Shown here in pieces: positions 12,001-17,116 of a stretch of DNA of 21,723 nucleotides. How positions within the stretch are numbered: position 1 is the first letter of the stretch; every line of letters starts with the position of its first letter. The translations under genes were made by a program, and so were the position numbers. The stretch lies in assembly GCF_000003605.2 (NCBI RefSeq), contig NW_003133360.1:23692-45414 (forward strand). Direction: 5' to 3'. The notes below the pieces were generated by a model. That model saw only the letters and a list, made by a program, of their open reading frames with translations, searched no databases and was not told the DNA's origin. The stretch comes from Saccoglossus kowalevskii (Eukaryota > Hemichordata > Enteropneusta > Harrimaniidae).

Positions 12001-15000
12001 GAACACTCACATCTATGATGATACCATGCAAGAAGATATGATGGATATTGACACACAAGAAGAGGAACCTGAAACTGAATTAGGATCATACACTGCCAAA
12101 GAAGATAGCATTACTGGCAAGGAATGTAAGCACAAACATGATATAAACATGAAAACACTTACAGATAAAGTAAAACTGGAAACTGCTTTTATTGGAGATG
12201 TTGATCTAACCAGAGACTCTCAGAATGATTCTCAGGAACAATCTGATTCTCAAGAATCCTTGTACATACTGGAAGATGATCAACCAGTCAAAGTACATTC
12301 TTCTAAAGCAGGACGTAAAGAAGATGTAAAACTCAATAAATCCTTGAGTTATTCCATTGACTTAACAGAGTCTGATGAACATTTGATCTGTCTTCCAAAA
12401 GTAAATCTTATCACAAATGTCAATGTAGTGAACCCTACAAGGAGACCTGCTAGAAAATCTCCAAAGAAACGAAAACATCCTAATGGGAATACACAAACTG
12501 TGGGTGATGATGGTGGTCCTGAATTGGCTCTTGCTTTGAAACTGAGTATGAATGACTTGCATAAACAGTCTGATGAAGAATATGCCAGGAAGCTACAGAA
12601 ACAGTTTGACAATGATGTCAAGGAGAGCATGGGTACAAATACAGTAGTCAATGTTATAGAGAAATCAGACGCTAATGTTCCGTGGCAAGAGTTGATAGAC
12701 GTTGCTGCGAGGGATAATGCAGTGAACGTTCCTAGAACACCAACTCATTTCAAGTCAAATGTAGAATCTACATGTACATCAAAGGCGCAAGAAGACACAG
12801 ACTTTGAGGTAGCTGTGAAATACCATTGTGATATCAATGGTAGAGACAGTTATAGCATCACTCCTATGTCTTCAAATGCCTTGACTGGAAAACCACCAAG
12901 TAAATCTAAGGTAGCATCTATGAGAATTCAAAACCAGGTAAGCAGACATGCTTTGACCGATTACGATCTAACTTCACATAAAGACAATATATGGTGACTT
13001 AGATATGCTTGCACATTATCTTTGTCATTCACAAAATATATGGCTGACTGACGACCATTTTAGGTCATCAAATTTGTCATGATTAACCGTGTCCGGAACC
13101 ATTTTTTAGAGATAAACAGCGGGTTCTTATTCAAACTTTGCATGAGGTCTTGGACCATGCATATTGGTTCACAGGTGCATGTCATATTGGAAGCAATTTT
13201 GCTTTTATTCATGTCTATAGCGATTCCTCACTTGTATATTGCCTGATTCAGTTGAAAATGTGTACACAAGTAGTATACTTAATACTGTTGGAAGTCCCCT
13301 TTCATATGTAATCATATTCATATGGACATGTGTGTGTGTGTATGTGTCTTACACATGCAGTTTCACCATTCCAAAACCAGATTTCTTTCATGTGTGGACA
13401 GATTTAGTTTAAAAACTTGGTACATACGTTAATTTGATACAAGTCGTTTTATTTTTTCGAATCAGGTTAAAATTGGCTGACTTGTGACCATTTTGTTTTA
13501 AATAATGCAGTTCCAGATCCATATATCAACCATGCCTCACCGATTAAGATTAAACTTCACACCTAAATGGCTGACTGGTGGTCATGTTCAAATGAATGCA
13601 GTTCCACAGAGCCATATCTCACACATGTTTGATCCAATGAAGTTTATACTTCTCACATACATGAATTTCAATTACTCATTAACTGATTGAATCCAAATTT
13701 GGTCTATGCAATGAACATCATTGACCTTGAGGCAAGTAAATTTTTTTCCTGATTGGATTCATAGTCCCCTGACTGGCTGCCATATTGTTTTATGAAATGC
13801 TGTAATTCTGACATGTCTTTTCTATGCACATTATATCAATTCAAAGTAATTTAGTATGACACTAATACTATTACAAGACTATTTCATTTGACTAATTTTG
13901 TTGATGAAAGCAAGTACAAAGACAAGACATAGGCACATCAATTTGTTTTGCATTTTGATGACATTTGACTGGTGGCAAATTTTGTCCCACACTCACTGTG
14001 TCTCAAGAATTGTGGGCTGATTGACACAGTCACTAAAAAGTGAAATAGAACATTGACAATGACTTGTTATTTGGATAATAAACATCTGCAGTAATTTCAG
14101 TAACAGTAGTCTGAATCTAGGCATCAGATCTGTGATTAGCATATGCTCAGTTATTATTACTCACCAAATATGCTAAATTTGACTATGTCTGTTACCTAAT
14201 TCCCTCGCTCAATGTTTCTAACCTCTAATTGATGAATATTTATTATCCAGATTGAGGAGTATAGAAGGCTTCAACGTGAAAAGAACAGTATGACACCAAT
14301 AGGAAAGAATTCCCAAACACACTCTGGTATGTCAGCGTAAATTGTAGCCTTGATTCTATTACTTGAAATGTAACCATAGTTGTGGTTGATCTCTTTCATA
14401 TTTGAAGTCAAATTTGTGTTACACAATACCAAAAGTTTCAACCTGAACATCAAGGTCAAGTGTTTGTGACACTTTTGTTGTCAAAGTGAAATATGTGTGT
14501 AAAATGAAATGGTATTGTAGTATACCTTTAAATATTATTTATTATTATATAAATAACAGTGACATATTTTCTGTAAACTGACTTTTGTATTAATTACAGC
14601 TCCATCTCACAGTGCAGGAAGTTCTTATTCGTCTAGAATTCCATCATCAACACCTAGTCGACCATCAGCCTTTGTAACACCCACTGCAAACATAACACCA
14701 TTGTCATCATTAAAACCTTCAGCAAATGCTAGGAGTATTTCCAGTGATGATGACGACGATGATTACCTGCCAGACGTTGGCCATCTGTAAGTACATGTAT
14801 GCTGCACTAGCAGACACACTAAACTGAGTATATTTATTATAAATATAAATTTAGTTAAACTTTATAATAGAGGTTTCATAAAATGTCTATTTAAGAGCAT
14901 GAGTTATTTATTTCCTTATTTATTTGTATCCAGTCTTAGTCCAACAGCATCTACACCAAAGTTATCTACTTCACATTTAACACCAAACAAGTCCCCAGCT

Positions 15001-16396
15001 ACTGTCAATCATAGCCAGACATCATCTGTATACAGTAGTGGTATTGCACAGTCTCCTAGTGCTATTACTGGTTCTCAAGACAGACTTTCAAATACAACAT
15101 GTGGTAACTGTAAGGGTAAAGGTCATACTAGAGTCAGTAAACATTGTCCTGCATACTTTTCTGAATCAGAAGTCACCAGAAGACAGGTAATTACAGAACA
15201 ATAATGTTTTCATTTTATGAAAGGTTGCTCCAAGCCACAGTATTTGACTGTCAACTGAATTGCTTTGGGAATTATACCAAAACCCAAGAGGGGTAGGGTT
15301 ATTCAGCTGATGAGGAAGAAGTGTACCTCTTTAGTTTCTTAAAACTCTAACCAGTTTAGCTAAGTATGGTGTTTAGGGAGCAAGTTTCTTTTATCTTTAA
15401 ATATATAAAAAAGTTTTGTTGTTTTATTATGTACAGTATAGCAGGGATCTGCCCGCGCTGGTCGTTAGCGATCGACACTCAGATTTACCGACCAGGACAA
15501 AAAGTTGGCGACCGGCACTATTCTATTTGTTTATGATACCTTTGTATAGTATATGTGTACACTTGTGAGATACATGTACAATTAATGAAAAAAATGCTGA
15601 AATGGTGCTGTCTATTTACTTTATAGTGTAGTAGTAACTGCCATGCATTATTGAGTTATATTTCCATGTATATATGTCTTGCAACACTGTTACATTACGT
15701 AAATCTTGGCCACTGCTTACTGTATGCCTGTATTGGTTGCTATAGGAACGTGCTGATAAACTTAGACAGACTAAAGAGGAAAAGGAGAGAAAGCTGGAAC
15801 AACTACACACACAATTGGTATGTCATTGTGTACATGTGTATGGAAATACCTTGTATGTTGGAACTTGTATGTAGTACATATATGCTTTAGTGATAGTAGA
15901 GTGATCAATCAATCAATCAATCAATCAATCATAAACATACATGTAGCTATAAAATACATCACATATGGTAAAATACTTTATTTTAGCTGCAATTATATTT
16001 TGCTGAAAAGACTTTTTCGGTGTTTTTTATGGAATTTATTTTCGGGTATATTCGCTGAATTTTATTTTTAATTGAATCACTGATTCAGCGAAAATTAATT
16101 ATAAGTGAAAATAAAGTATTTTACAGTAACCAGTTTTCAACTTCAGTAATGAAAGAAAAGTAGTAAGGTGAAAGAATAACACTGGATTATTTTAACTTTA
16201 ACACATTGGTTCTGATGCTGTTTTTTCACCATCACATTTTGCAGTTGTTGTGTTAATAGTAAGTTATTCTTCTTTTCAGACTGAAAATGCAGAGCAGTAT
16301 GAGCAAGCGCAGAGAACTATGATCAGACACTTTGGCAATACAAGACAAATCATAGAGCAACTGAGTAAATTGAAGAAGAGAAGAAGAAAAAAGTAA
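34..16396 (+). CDS. Multi-UIM, SIM and zinc-knuckle protein, spliced, 5' partial
   Basis: Coding exons: 34-75 (tentative), 387-479, 2456-2576, 3140-3238, 4002-4050, 4178-4304, 4495-4567, 5429-5511, 9675-9771, 9904-10100, 10442-12937, 14251-14326, 14600-14786, 14934-15186, 15746-15817 and 16280-16396. Every junction has AG/GT borders and compatible phase, and the joined frame is open for 4,179 coding bases (1,393 residues) to TAA. Residues are numbered from exon 1. In order: unrecognised N-terminal region (1-315), UIM1 (318-335), basic NLS-like stretch (432-450), tandem UIM2/UIM3 (457-496), 11-residue repeats (557-738), 45-residue repeats (742-880), SQ cluster (920-931), SIM (966-973), second basic stretch, UIM4 (1016-1032), MIU-like motif (1038-1052), Ser/Thr/Pro linker, zinc knuckle (1303-1318), coiled coil and basic C-terminus. 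Family knowledge: UIMs bind ubiquitin, SIMs bind SUMO, and small CCHC knuckles bind nucleic acid or protein. I infer a nuclear adaptor that reads ubiquitin/SUMO marks. RAP80/UIMC1 and ZNF451 are analogies only; I did not recognise an orthologue. Confidence 0.88.
76..386 (+). other. Intron 1
   Basis: AT-rich intron with a GTAATA donor and a TTATAG acceptor. It exists only if exon 1 is real. I see no repeat, RNA gene or coding segment in it. Confidence 0.5.
387..479 (+). CDS. Exon 2 of the UIM gene
   Basis: 93 bp, phase 0 at both ends, 31 residues beginning MSGLRDLFYLLEG. The acceptor is TTATAG and the donor GTAACA. The TAG of the acceptor is in frame, so this exon cannot extend upstream. The ATG is its first codon and could be a start codon in an alternative first-exon transcript. 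The sequence looks like an amphipathic helix followed by a polar turn. Confidence 0.75.
640..753. repeat. Imperfect inverted repeat / short hairpin element
   Basis: The arm at 640-664 (TGACAGAACCCCACACCCTC and on) pairs with the complement of 728-753, with a few mismatches over about 25 bp. The enclosed ~60 bp continues with weaker complementarity. This fits a small foldback element or MITE. The 67-residue plus-strand ORF across it (623-826) is best read as chance. Confidence 0.5.
1522..2069. promoter_or_regulatory. Cluster of five octamer (POU-type) sequences in intron 2
   Basis: Exact ATTTGCAT at 1522-1529 and 1728-1735, and exact ATGCAAAT at 1901-1908, 1943-1950 and 2062-2069. The one at 1728 lies in a near-palindrome (CCTCATTTGCATATGAGG). 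The octamer is the classical site for Oct/POU factors. By rough base-composition reasoning fewer than one such 8-mer is expected in 550 bp. Enhancer function is inference only. Confidence 0.3.
2456..2576 (+). CDS. Exon 3 of the UIM gene
   Basis: 121 bp, entered at phase 0 and left with one base (G) of the next codon. It encodes 40 residues starting NELLRLKVCDNFLVNY and containing SWLKTVQWLCHLSTMVAQYH, a strongly amphipathic, Trp/Leu-rich helix. The acceptor is TTTAATAG and the donor GTAAGA. No known domain is recognised. Confidence 0.85.
2577..3139 (+). other. Intron 3
   Basis: AT-rich 563-bp intron, phase 1. I see no repeat, RNA gene or coding stretch in it beyond short A/T-rich runs. Confidence 0.75.
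3140..3238 (+). CDS. Exon 4 of the UIM gene
   Basis: 99 bp, phase 1 to phase 1, acceptor TTCTAG, donor GTGAGC. The product continues GENSNLMTYEEFDTLCKANR and then HLPIPDRNNNLNTG, a polar loop after a short acidic helix. No domain recognised. Confidence 0.88.
3239..4001 (+). other. Intron 4
   Basis: 763-bp intron, phase 1. It contains the MITE at 3527-3695. The rest is AT-rich without recognisable features. Confidence 0.8.
3527..3695. mobile_element. MITE, 169 bp, TACTGTAAA termini
   Basis: The left end TACTGTAAAATGACTAATTT is mirrored at the right by TTTACAGTA. TTCACTGGGTTTTAATTT-like arms occur at 3546-3564 and, as the complement, near 3655-3675. A direct extra copy of the same arm is at 3611-3629. 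The terminal sequence matches the element at 15964-16128, so the two belong to one non-autonomous family. A TA target duplication is possible because the ends read TA..TA. Confidence 0.7.
4002..4050 (+). CDS. Exon 5 of the UIM gene
   Basis: 49-bp micro-exon, entered at phase 1 and leaving two bases (AG). It encodes GIAYKLNGRTFVDMIF. The acceptor AACTAG is followed directly by GTATTG, and the donor is GTATGT. It is too short to call alone but is required to keep the frame between exons 4 and 6. Confidence 0.85.
4178..4304 (+). CDS. Exon 6 of the UIM gene
   Basis: 127 bp, phase 2 in and phase 0 out, acceptor TTTTCAG, donor GTGAGT. It encodes SDYHNQTKFGDAVKEDIPTV followed by a basic, Arg/Asn-rich loop and the helix SLLIIDKLREYNM. 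The balanced charge and lack of low complexity suggest a folded domain with exons 3-9. Confidence 0.88.
4495..4567 (+). CDS. Exon 7 of the UIM gene
   Basis: 73 bp, phase 0 in and phase 1 out, acceptor TTAACAG, donor GTACGT. It encodes ARQRILDRALFTLINKQTPG and LSAQ, an amphipathic helix continuing that of exon 6. Confidence 0.88.
4568..5428 (+). other. Intron 7
   Basis: 861 bp, AT-rich. Two short plus-strand ORFs here (4822-5058 and 5065-5256) show no recognisable protein and no splice logic, and I regard them as chance. No repeat family recognised. Confidence 0.7.
5429..5511 (+). CDS. Exon 8 of the UIM gene
   Basis: 83 bp, phase 1 in and phase 0 out, acceptor TTTGTCAG, donor GTAACT. It encodes EMVNAELIPSIHDLIHWDLF and SYWQLWLQ, an unusually Trp-rich helix (three Trp in 12 residues). 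It precedes the 4.2-kb repeat-laden intron 8. Confidence 0.85.
6431..6708 (+). repeat. Dispersed repeat copy A (inverted partner at 17900-18176)
   Basis: About 278 bp matching the reverse complement of 17900-18176 over nearly its full length, with small substitutions and indels (roughly 85% by eye). It is richer in CpG than its surroundings. Both copies keep an exact 19-bp block, ACGTCACGAACCACGTGAC (6559-6577 here), holding a CRE-like ACGTCA and a CACGTG E-box. This suggests a transposable-element terminal or promoter region. The downstream block with gag-like reading frames appears to belong to the same element. Confidence 0.7.
7237..7754 (+). pseudogene. Degenerate retroelement-like (gag-like) reading frame
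   Basis: Two overlapping plus-strand frames (7237-7704 and 7548-7754) lie in a GC-richer island. The first carries a short coiled-coil-like stretch (ASEMRALVEGLSGQIASLAG, then RVDQTQLERAV). Near 7545 the Ser/Arg/Glu-rich second frame (ETRKHRSHSKHVSSGESPVP) looks like its natural continuation, implying a frameshift. A coiled coil followed by a polar Ser/Arg-rich tail is common in gag-like ORF1 proteins of DIRS and LTR elements. I see no reverse transcriptase, so the class is a guess. The antisense ORF 7117-7590 is most likely a shadow. Confidence 0.35.
7953..8260 (+). pseudogene. HIRAN-like domain remnant, one frameshift
   Basis: Frame one runs from ATG at 7953 through SLYEYHVGLEIGSFF to a stop at 8145-8147. 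From 8129 a second frame continues the sense (HDRNAIAVIKDGKKVVSLRR, then DIVPLLAPVMHTL) to TAA at 8258-8260. HIRAN-type domains typically show YEYHV, a G-x-x-L/F strand, a (H)D-x-NAIAV strand, a GxxVG strand and a following R-(E/D)-I-x-x-L helix. The order seen here fits this, although the glycine of the VG turn is replaced. The frameshift lies near 8124-8130. The remnant sits inside the TIR-bounded element, so it was probably cargo or captured exon material and is not active. Confidence 0.45.
8417..8432 (+). other. Histone-type 3' stem-loop sequence
   Basis: GGCCCTTTTTAGGGCC forms a 6-bp stem and 4-base loop. It differs from the metazoan replication-dependent histone mRNA stem-loop (GGCYCUUUUCAGRGCC) only in the last loop base. 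It is preceded by an A/C-rich stretch (ACAAACCAAACAGCA), as histone stem-loops often are. No histone coding region is visible upstream, so it is either an orphan remnant or chance. Confidence 0.35.
9110..9565 (+). repeat. Dispersed repeat family R1, copy 1
   Basis: It contains the family's signature modules: CAACTTGGTACACACATTA (near 9350), CTTGATGCATGTCATTTTG with TTTTTCAGATTC (9382-9412), TTCTGGAGCCATATCTTCGA (9440s) and GATTCAAAATGGCTGACTC (9541-9559). Related modules in the same order recur at about 13370-13640 and 19150-19445. No coding capacity; probably a non-autonomous element. Confidence 0.6.
9675..9771 (+). CDS. Exon 9 of the UIM gene
   Basis: 97 bp, phase 0 in and phase 1 out, acceptor CACCTGCAG, donor GTACGT. 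It encodes VHMGLHVCRTETVEETNKVQ and KMYEKYHNIPVS, a charged helix ending the probable N-terminal domain. Confidence 0.88.
9904..10100 (+). CDS. Exon 10 of the UIM gene (first half of UIM1)
   Basis: 197 bp, phase 1 in and phase 0 out, acceptor TTCCTGCAG, donor GTGAGA. The product is acidic and Asn/Asp-rich (SYIDDNDDNTNCN), hence disordered, and ends in TEEAMLQW. That is the first half of a UIM whose second half is encoded at the start of exon 11. Confidence 0.88.
10071..10477 (+). other. UIM1, split across the exon 10/11 junction
   Basis: Joined reading SQTEEAMLQW + ALALSTQN (residues 318-335; coding 10071-10100 and 10442-10465). It matches the UIM pattern: acidic residues, then L-x-x-A-L-x-x-S. 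The conserved Ala and Ser lie after the junction. The match appears only once intron 10 is removed, which independently supports that splice junction. Confidence 0.75.
10101..10441 (+). other. Intron 10 with duplicated octamer
   Basis: 341-bp phase-0 intron. Close to the donor, a ~16-bp direct repeat (ATTAGTATGCAAATAA) occurs twice at a 20-bp spacing (about 10129-10163), each copy holding an exact ATGCAAAT. The rest is AT-rich without features. Confidence 0.65.
10442..12937 (+). CDS. Exon 11 of the UIM gene (giant repeat-bearing exon)
   Basis: 2,496 bp, 832 residues, phase 0 at both ends, acceptor CACTAG, donor GTAAGC. It opens with the second half of UIM1. Then come a basic NLS-like segment (SSKKRKGTPDGGNGKKKSR), UIM2 and UIM3, the 11-residue repeat array, three 45-residue acidic repeats, an SQ cluster, a SIM, a second basic stretch (RKSPKKRKHP), UIM4 and a MIU-like motif. 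About 11 S/TQ dipeptides are spread through the exon. Nearly all of it looks disordered apart from the short motifs. The frame stays open another 60 bases past the donor to a stop at 12995-12997, so intron retention would truncate the protein before the zinc knuckle. Confidence 0.93.
10754..10810 (+). other. Bipartite NLS-like basic segment
   Basis: SSKKRKGTPDGGNGKKKSR: two basic clusters (KKRK and KKKSR) separated by nine residues, matching a bipartite nuclear import signal. With a second cluster at about 12448-12477 (RKSPKKRKHP) and the KKRRRKK C-terminus, it points to a nuclear protein. Confidence 0.6.
10829..10951 (+). other. Tandem UIM2 and UIM3
   Basis: UIM2 reads QEDEDEELKKVLQLSLKE and UIM3 reads VEDDLEKALALSLQE. 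Both have the acidic lead, the hydrophobic/Ala core and the invariant Ser-Leu. UIM3 has the canonical Ala; UIM2 has Val at that position. The inter-UIM linker is about seven residues. In RAP80 a similar linker sets the preference for K63-linked chains, so linkage selectivity is a reasonable inference here. Confidence 0.85.
11129..11674 (+). repeat. 33-bp coding minisatellite (11-residue repeat, ~16.5 copies)
   Basis: The unit is HSDxNTANSSG: position 4 alternates among Gln, His and Asn, position 5 is Asn or Ser, position 9 Ser or Leu and position 11 Gly or Arg. I count 15 full units plus partial units at each end. As 33 is divisible by three, several frames stay open through the array, which creates a spurious 221-residue antisense ORF (11065-11730) and a 126-residue ORF in another plus frame. 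The repeat is Ser/Asn/His-rich and probably disordered. Copy number is likely polymorphic. Confidence 0.95.
11684..12100 (+). repeat. Three acidic 45-48-residue repeats with SIM-like cores
   Basis: Units at 11684-11827, 11828-11962 and 11963-12100 (48, 45 and 46 codons). Each has IYDDTMQ, then MMDVD, VIDVD or MMDID, then T(Q/N)EEEPETE and (except unit 3) an LAAK end. The second unit's VIDV followed by an acidic run matches the SUMO-interacting pattern. The other two have Met in place of the first hydrophobics. The shared sequence shows intragenic duplication. Confidence 0.85.
12218..12253 (+). other. SQ cluster
   Basis: DSQNDSQEQSDSQ carries three Ser-Gln sites within 12 residues (Ser 920, 924 and 930), next to DVDLTRD and LYILEDD acidic-hydrophobic stretches. 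S/TQ clusters are preferred targets of ATM/ATR kinases. About eight more S/TQ dipeptides occur elsewhere in the exon. Phosphorylation is inferred. Confidence 0.5.
12356..12379 (+). other. SUMO-interacting motif
   Basis: IDLTESDE (residues 966-973), preceded by YS. It matches the classic SIM form (V/I)-D-L-T followed by acidic/Ser residues, as in PIAS and RNF4 proteins. A weaker DVDLTRDS lies upstream near 12198. Confidence 0.65.
12506..12616 (+). other. UIM4 plus MIU-like motif
   Basis: UIM4: DDGGPELALALKLSMND (12506-12556) has the acidic lead, L-A-L and Ser. Five residues later comes DEEYARKLQKQFDND (12572-12616). It resembles the D-E-E-x-A-x-x-L-Q form of MIU (inverted UIM) helices, which bind ubiquitin in the opposite helix direction. 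UIM4 is confident; the MIU call is by resemblance only. Confidence 0.65.
12938..14250 (+). other. Intron 11 with R1 dispersed repeat
   Basis: 1,313 bp, phase 0, donor GTAAGC, acceptor TTATCCAG. About 13080-13790 is R1-related repeat sequence. A short TG run sits at 13329-13340. From 13800 to 14250 I see AT-rich sequence with no features. Confidence 0.75.
13080..13790 (+). repeat. Dispersed repeat family R1, copy 2
   Basis: It carries AAACTTGGTACATACGTTA (about 13412-13432), TTTTTTCGAATCAGG, AATTGGCTGACTTGTGACCA, GCAGTTCCAGATCCATATAT and a second TGGCTGACTGGTGGTCATG. These align in order with the copies at 9110-9565 and 18985-19475. The internal duplication of the TGGCTGACTG module suggests two tandem or nested copies. 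Confidence 0.6.
14251..14326 (+). CDS. Exon 12 of the UIM gene
   Basis: 76 bp, phase 0 in and phase 1 out. It encodes IEEYRRLQREKNSMTPIGKN and SQTHS, a short charged helix leading into the Ser/Thr-rich linker. The donor is GTATGT. Confidence 0.88.
14600..14786 (+). CDS. Exon 13 of the UIM gene
   Basis: 187 bp, phase 1 in and phase 2 out, acceptor AATTACAG, donor GTAAGT. It encodes a Ser/Thr/Pro-rich linker (SSRIPSSTPSRPSAFVTPT) followed by ISSDDDDDDYLPD, a Ser-acidic patch that looks like a casein kinase 2 target. Confidence 0.9.
14934..15186 (+). CDS. Exon 14 of the UIM gene (zinc knuckle)
   Basis: 253 bp, phase 2 in and phase 0 out, acceptor GTATCCAG, donor GTAATT. After another Ser/Thr/Pro-rich stretch it encodes the zinc knuckle and the start of the C-terminal helix (SESEVTRRQ). 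Confidence 0.92.
15100..15147 (+). other. TAF1-type CCHC zinc knuckle
   Basis: CGNCKGKGHTRVSKHC followed by PAYF: spacing CX2CX4HX6C. Retroviral-type knuckles use CX2CX4HX4C; the longer last gap and the GH-x-R-x-x-K-x-CP pattern are those of the TAF1 zinc knuckle. All four zinc ligands are present. It may bind DNA/RNA or a protein partner. Confidence 0.8.
15187..15745 (+). other. Intron 14
   Basis: 559 bp, phase 0. At about 15441-15515 is a CpG-containing block starting CAGGGATCTGCCCGCGCTGG and holding GGTCGTTAGCGATCG and CGACCGGCAC. The CAGGG start with a GC-rich end resembles a hAT transposon terminus, but I see no second terminus. The rest is AT-rich. Confidence 0.6.
15746..15817 (+). CDS. 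Exon 15 of the UIM gene
   Basis: 72 bp, phase 0 at both ends, acceptor TGCTATAG, donor GTATGT. It encodes ERADKLRQTKEEKERKLEQL and HTQL, a heptad-rich, highly charged coiled-coil segment. Confidence 0.9.
15904..15931. repeat. (CAAT)n microsatellite
   Basis: About seven tandem 4-bp units in intron 15, immediately upstream of the MITE. Confidence 0.95.
15964..16128. mobile_element. MITE, 165 bp, TAxxGTAAAAT termini
   Basis: The inner arm GTAAAATACTTTATTTT (15968-15984) is the exact reverse complement of 16108-16124. The extended ends read TATG on the left and CAGTA on the right. Internal GCTGAATTTTATTTTTAATT and ATTCAGCGAAAATTAATTAT arms lengthen the foldback. It is similar in length and terminal sequence to the MITE in intron 4. 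Confidence 0.8.
16280..16396 (+). CDS. Exon 16 of the UIM gene (terminal)
   Basis: 117 bp including TAA at 16394-16396, acceptor TTTTCAG. It encodes the end of the coiled coil (TENAEQYEQAQRTMIRHFGN, then TRQIIEQLSKL) and a basic C-terminus KKRRRKK, a probable nuclear or nucleolar signal. Confidence 0.93.
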   Translation, partial: TENAEQYEQAQRTMIRHFGNTRQIIEQLSKLKKRRRKK

Positions 16397-17115
16397 CCAT
16401 AATGTTGTTGTTTGTTTCATTTGTAAAAAAAAATGTTTTACCAGATCCTTGATATTCTGATTTTAGTTACACTGACTTGATTTCAAAAATTCTTACAAAA
16501 CTTTTATTATGGTGCTTCCTGAAAATTCAATAAGCATTCTTATTATTTAGTATATTTTTAATAGTTTTTACTTGTTTTAATTTTTTTTTATAAAATTGTT
16601 ATCACTGCACTATGTATTGCTCATTTGCACAGTTTATACATGGCTATTTTTCCAAGTATGAAATATGTTTGTATTTTTTCTAAACCTGTCAAATTCCTTC
16701 CAAAGAAAGATTGCTGAAACTTGTTGGGCCAATGTTACCTTTTTTTATCTTAGTTATTTCGACATACTACTACTGTGATTCCTCTAGTGTTTTTTTCTAC
16801 TTTTCATTTACACTGGATGTTAAAAGTAGGATATTTGTTTGTTTGTGTTTTCCAGTATAGAATGACTTTTTATAAAGTGTTTTCATACTTTCATATAATT
16901 GTTGAAATGGTAATAATATATCATTTTGACTTGCATGAAAATTACAATACATGATGTTTTTATATCTACCCTTCCATGATTTTGAAGTACAGAAAAATTA
17001 GAATATTTCAATGGTTATACATCAAACAATAAAAAACACAGTACAAAATGTATTTAATTGCATTTGTTTCTTTTGTTGTTTTTGTATGCCAATAAAACAT
17101 ATTTGTACATGTACA
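16397..17115 (+). other. 3' untranslated region (predicted)
   Basis: AT-rich sequence after the stop codon, with T-rich runs and no coding potential. It is bounded by AATAAA at 17028-17033 and 17091-17096, so a UTR of roughly 650-720 bases is expected. The exact cleavage site cannot be read from sequence. Confidence 0.55.
17091..17096 (+). terminator. Polyadenylation signal AATAAA
   Basis: Canonical hexamer in GCCAATAAAACAT, followed within 30 bases by TTTGTACATGTACATA. A second hexamer lies at 17028-17033. Either could serve the UIM gene. Confidence 0.45.
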
Positions 17116-17116
17116 T

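Noticed and set aside
12349-12651. Minus-strand ORFs of 100 and 66 residues
   Set aside because: Shadows of exon 11.
10442-16396. Identification as UIMC1/RAP80, ZNF451 or TAF1
   Set aside because: Individual motifs recall these proteins, but motif order and surrounding sequence do not. No gene symbol was assigned.
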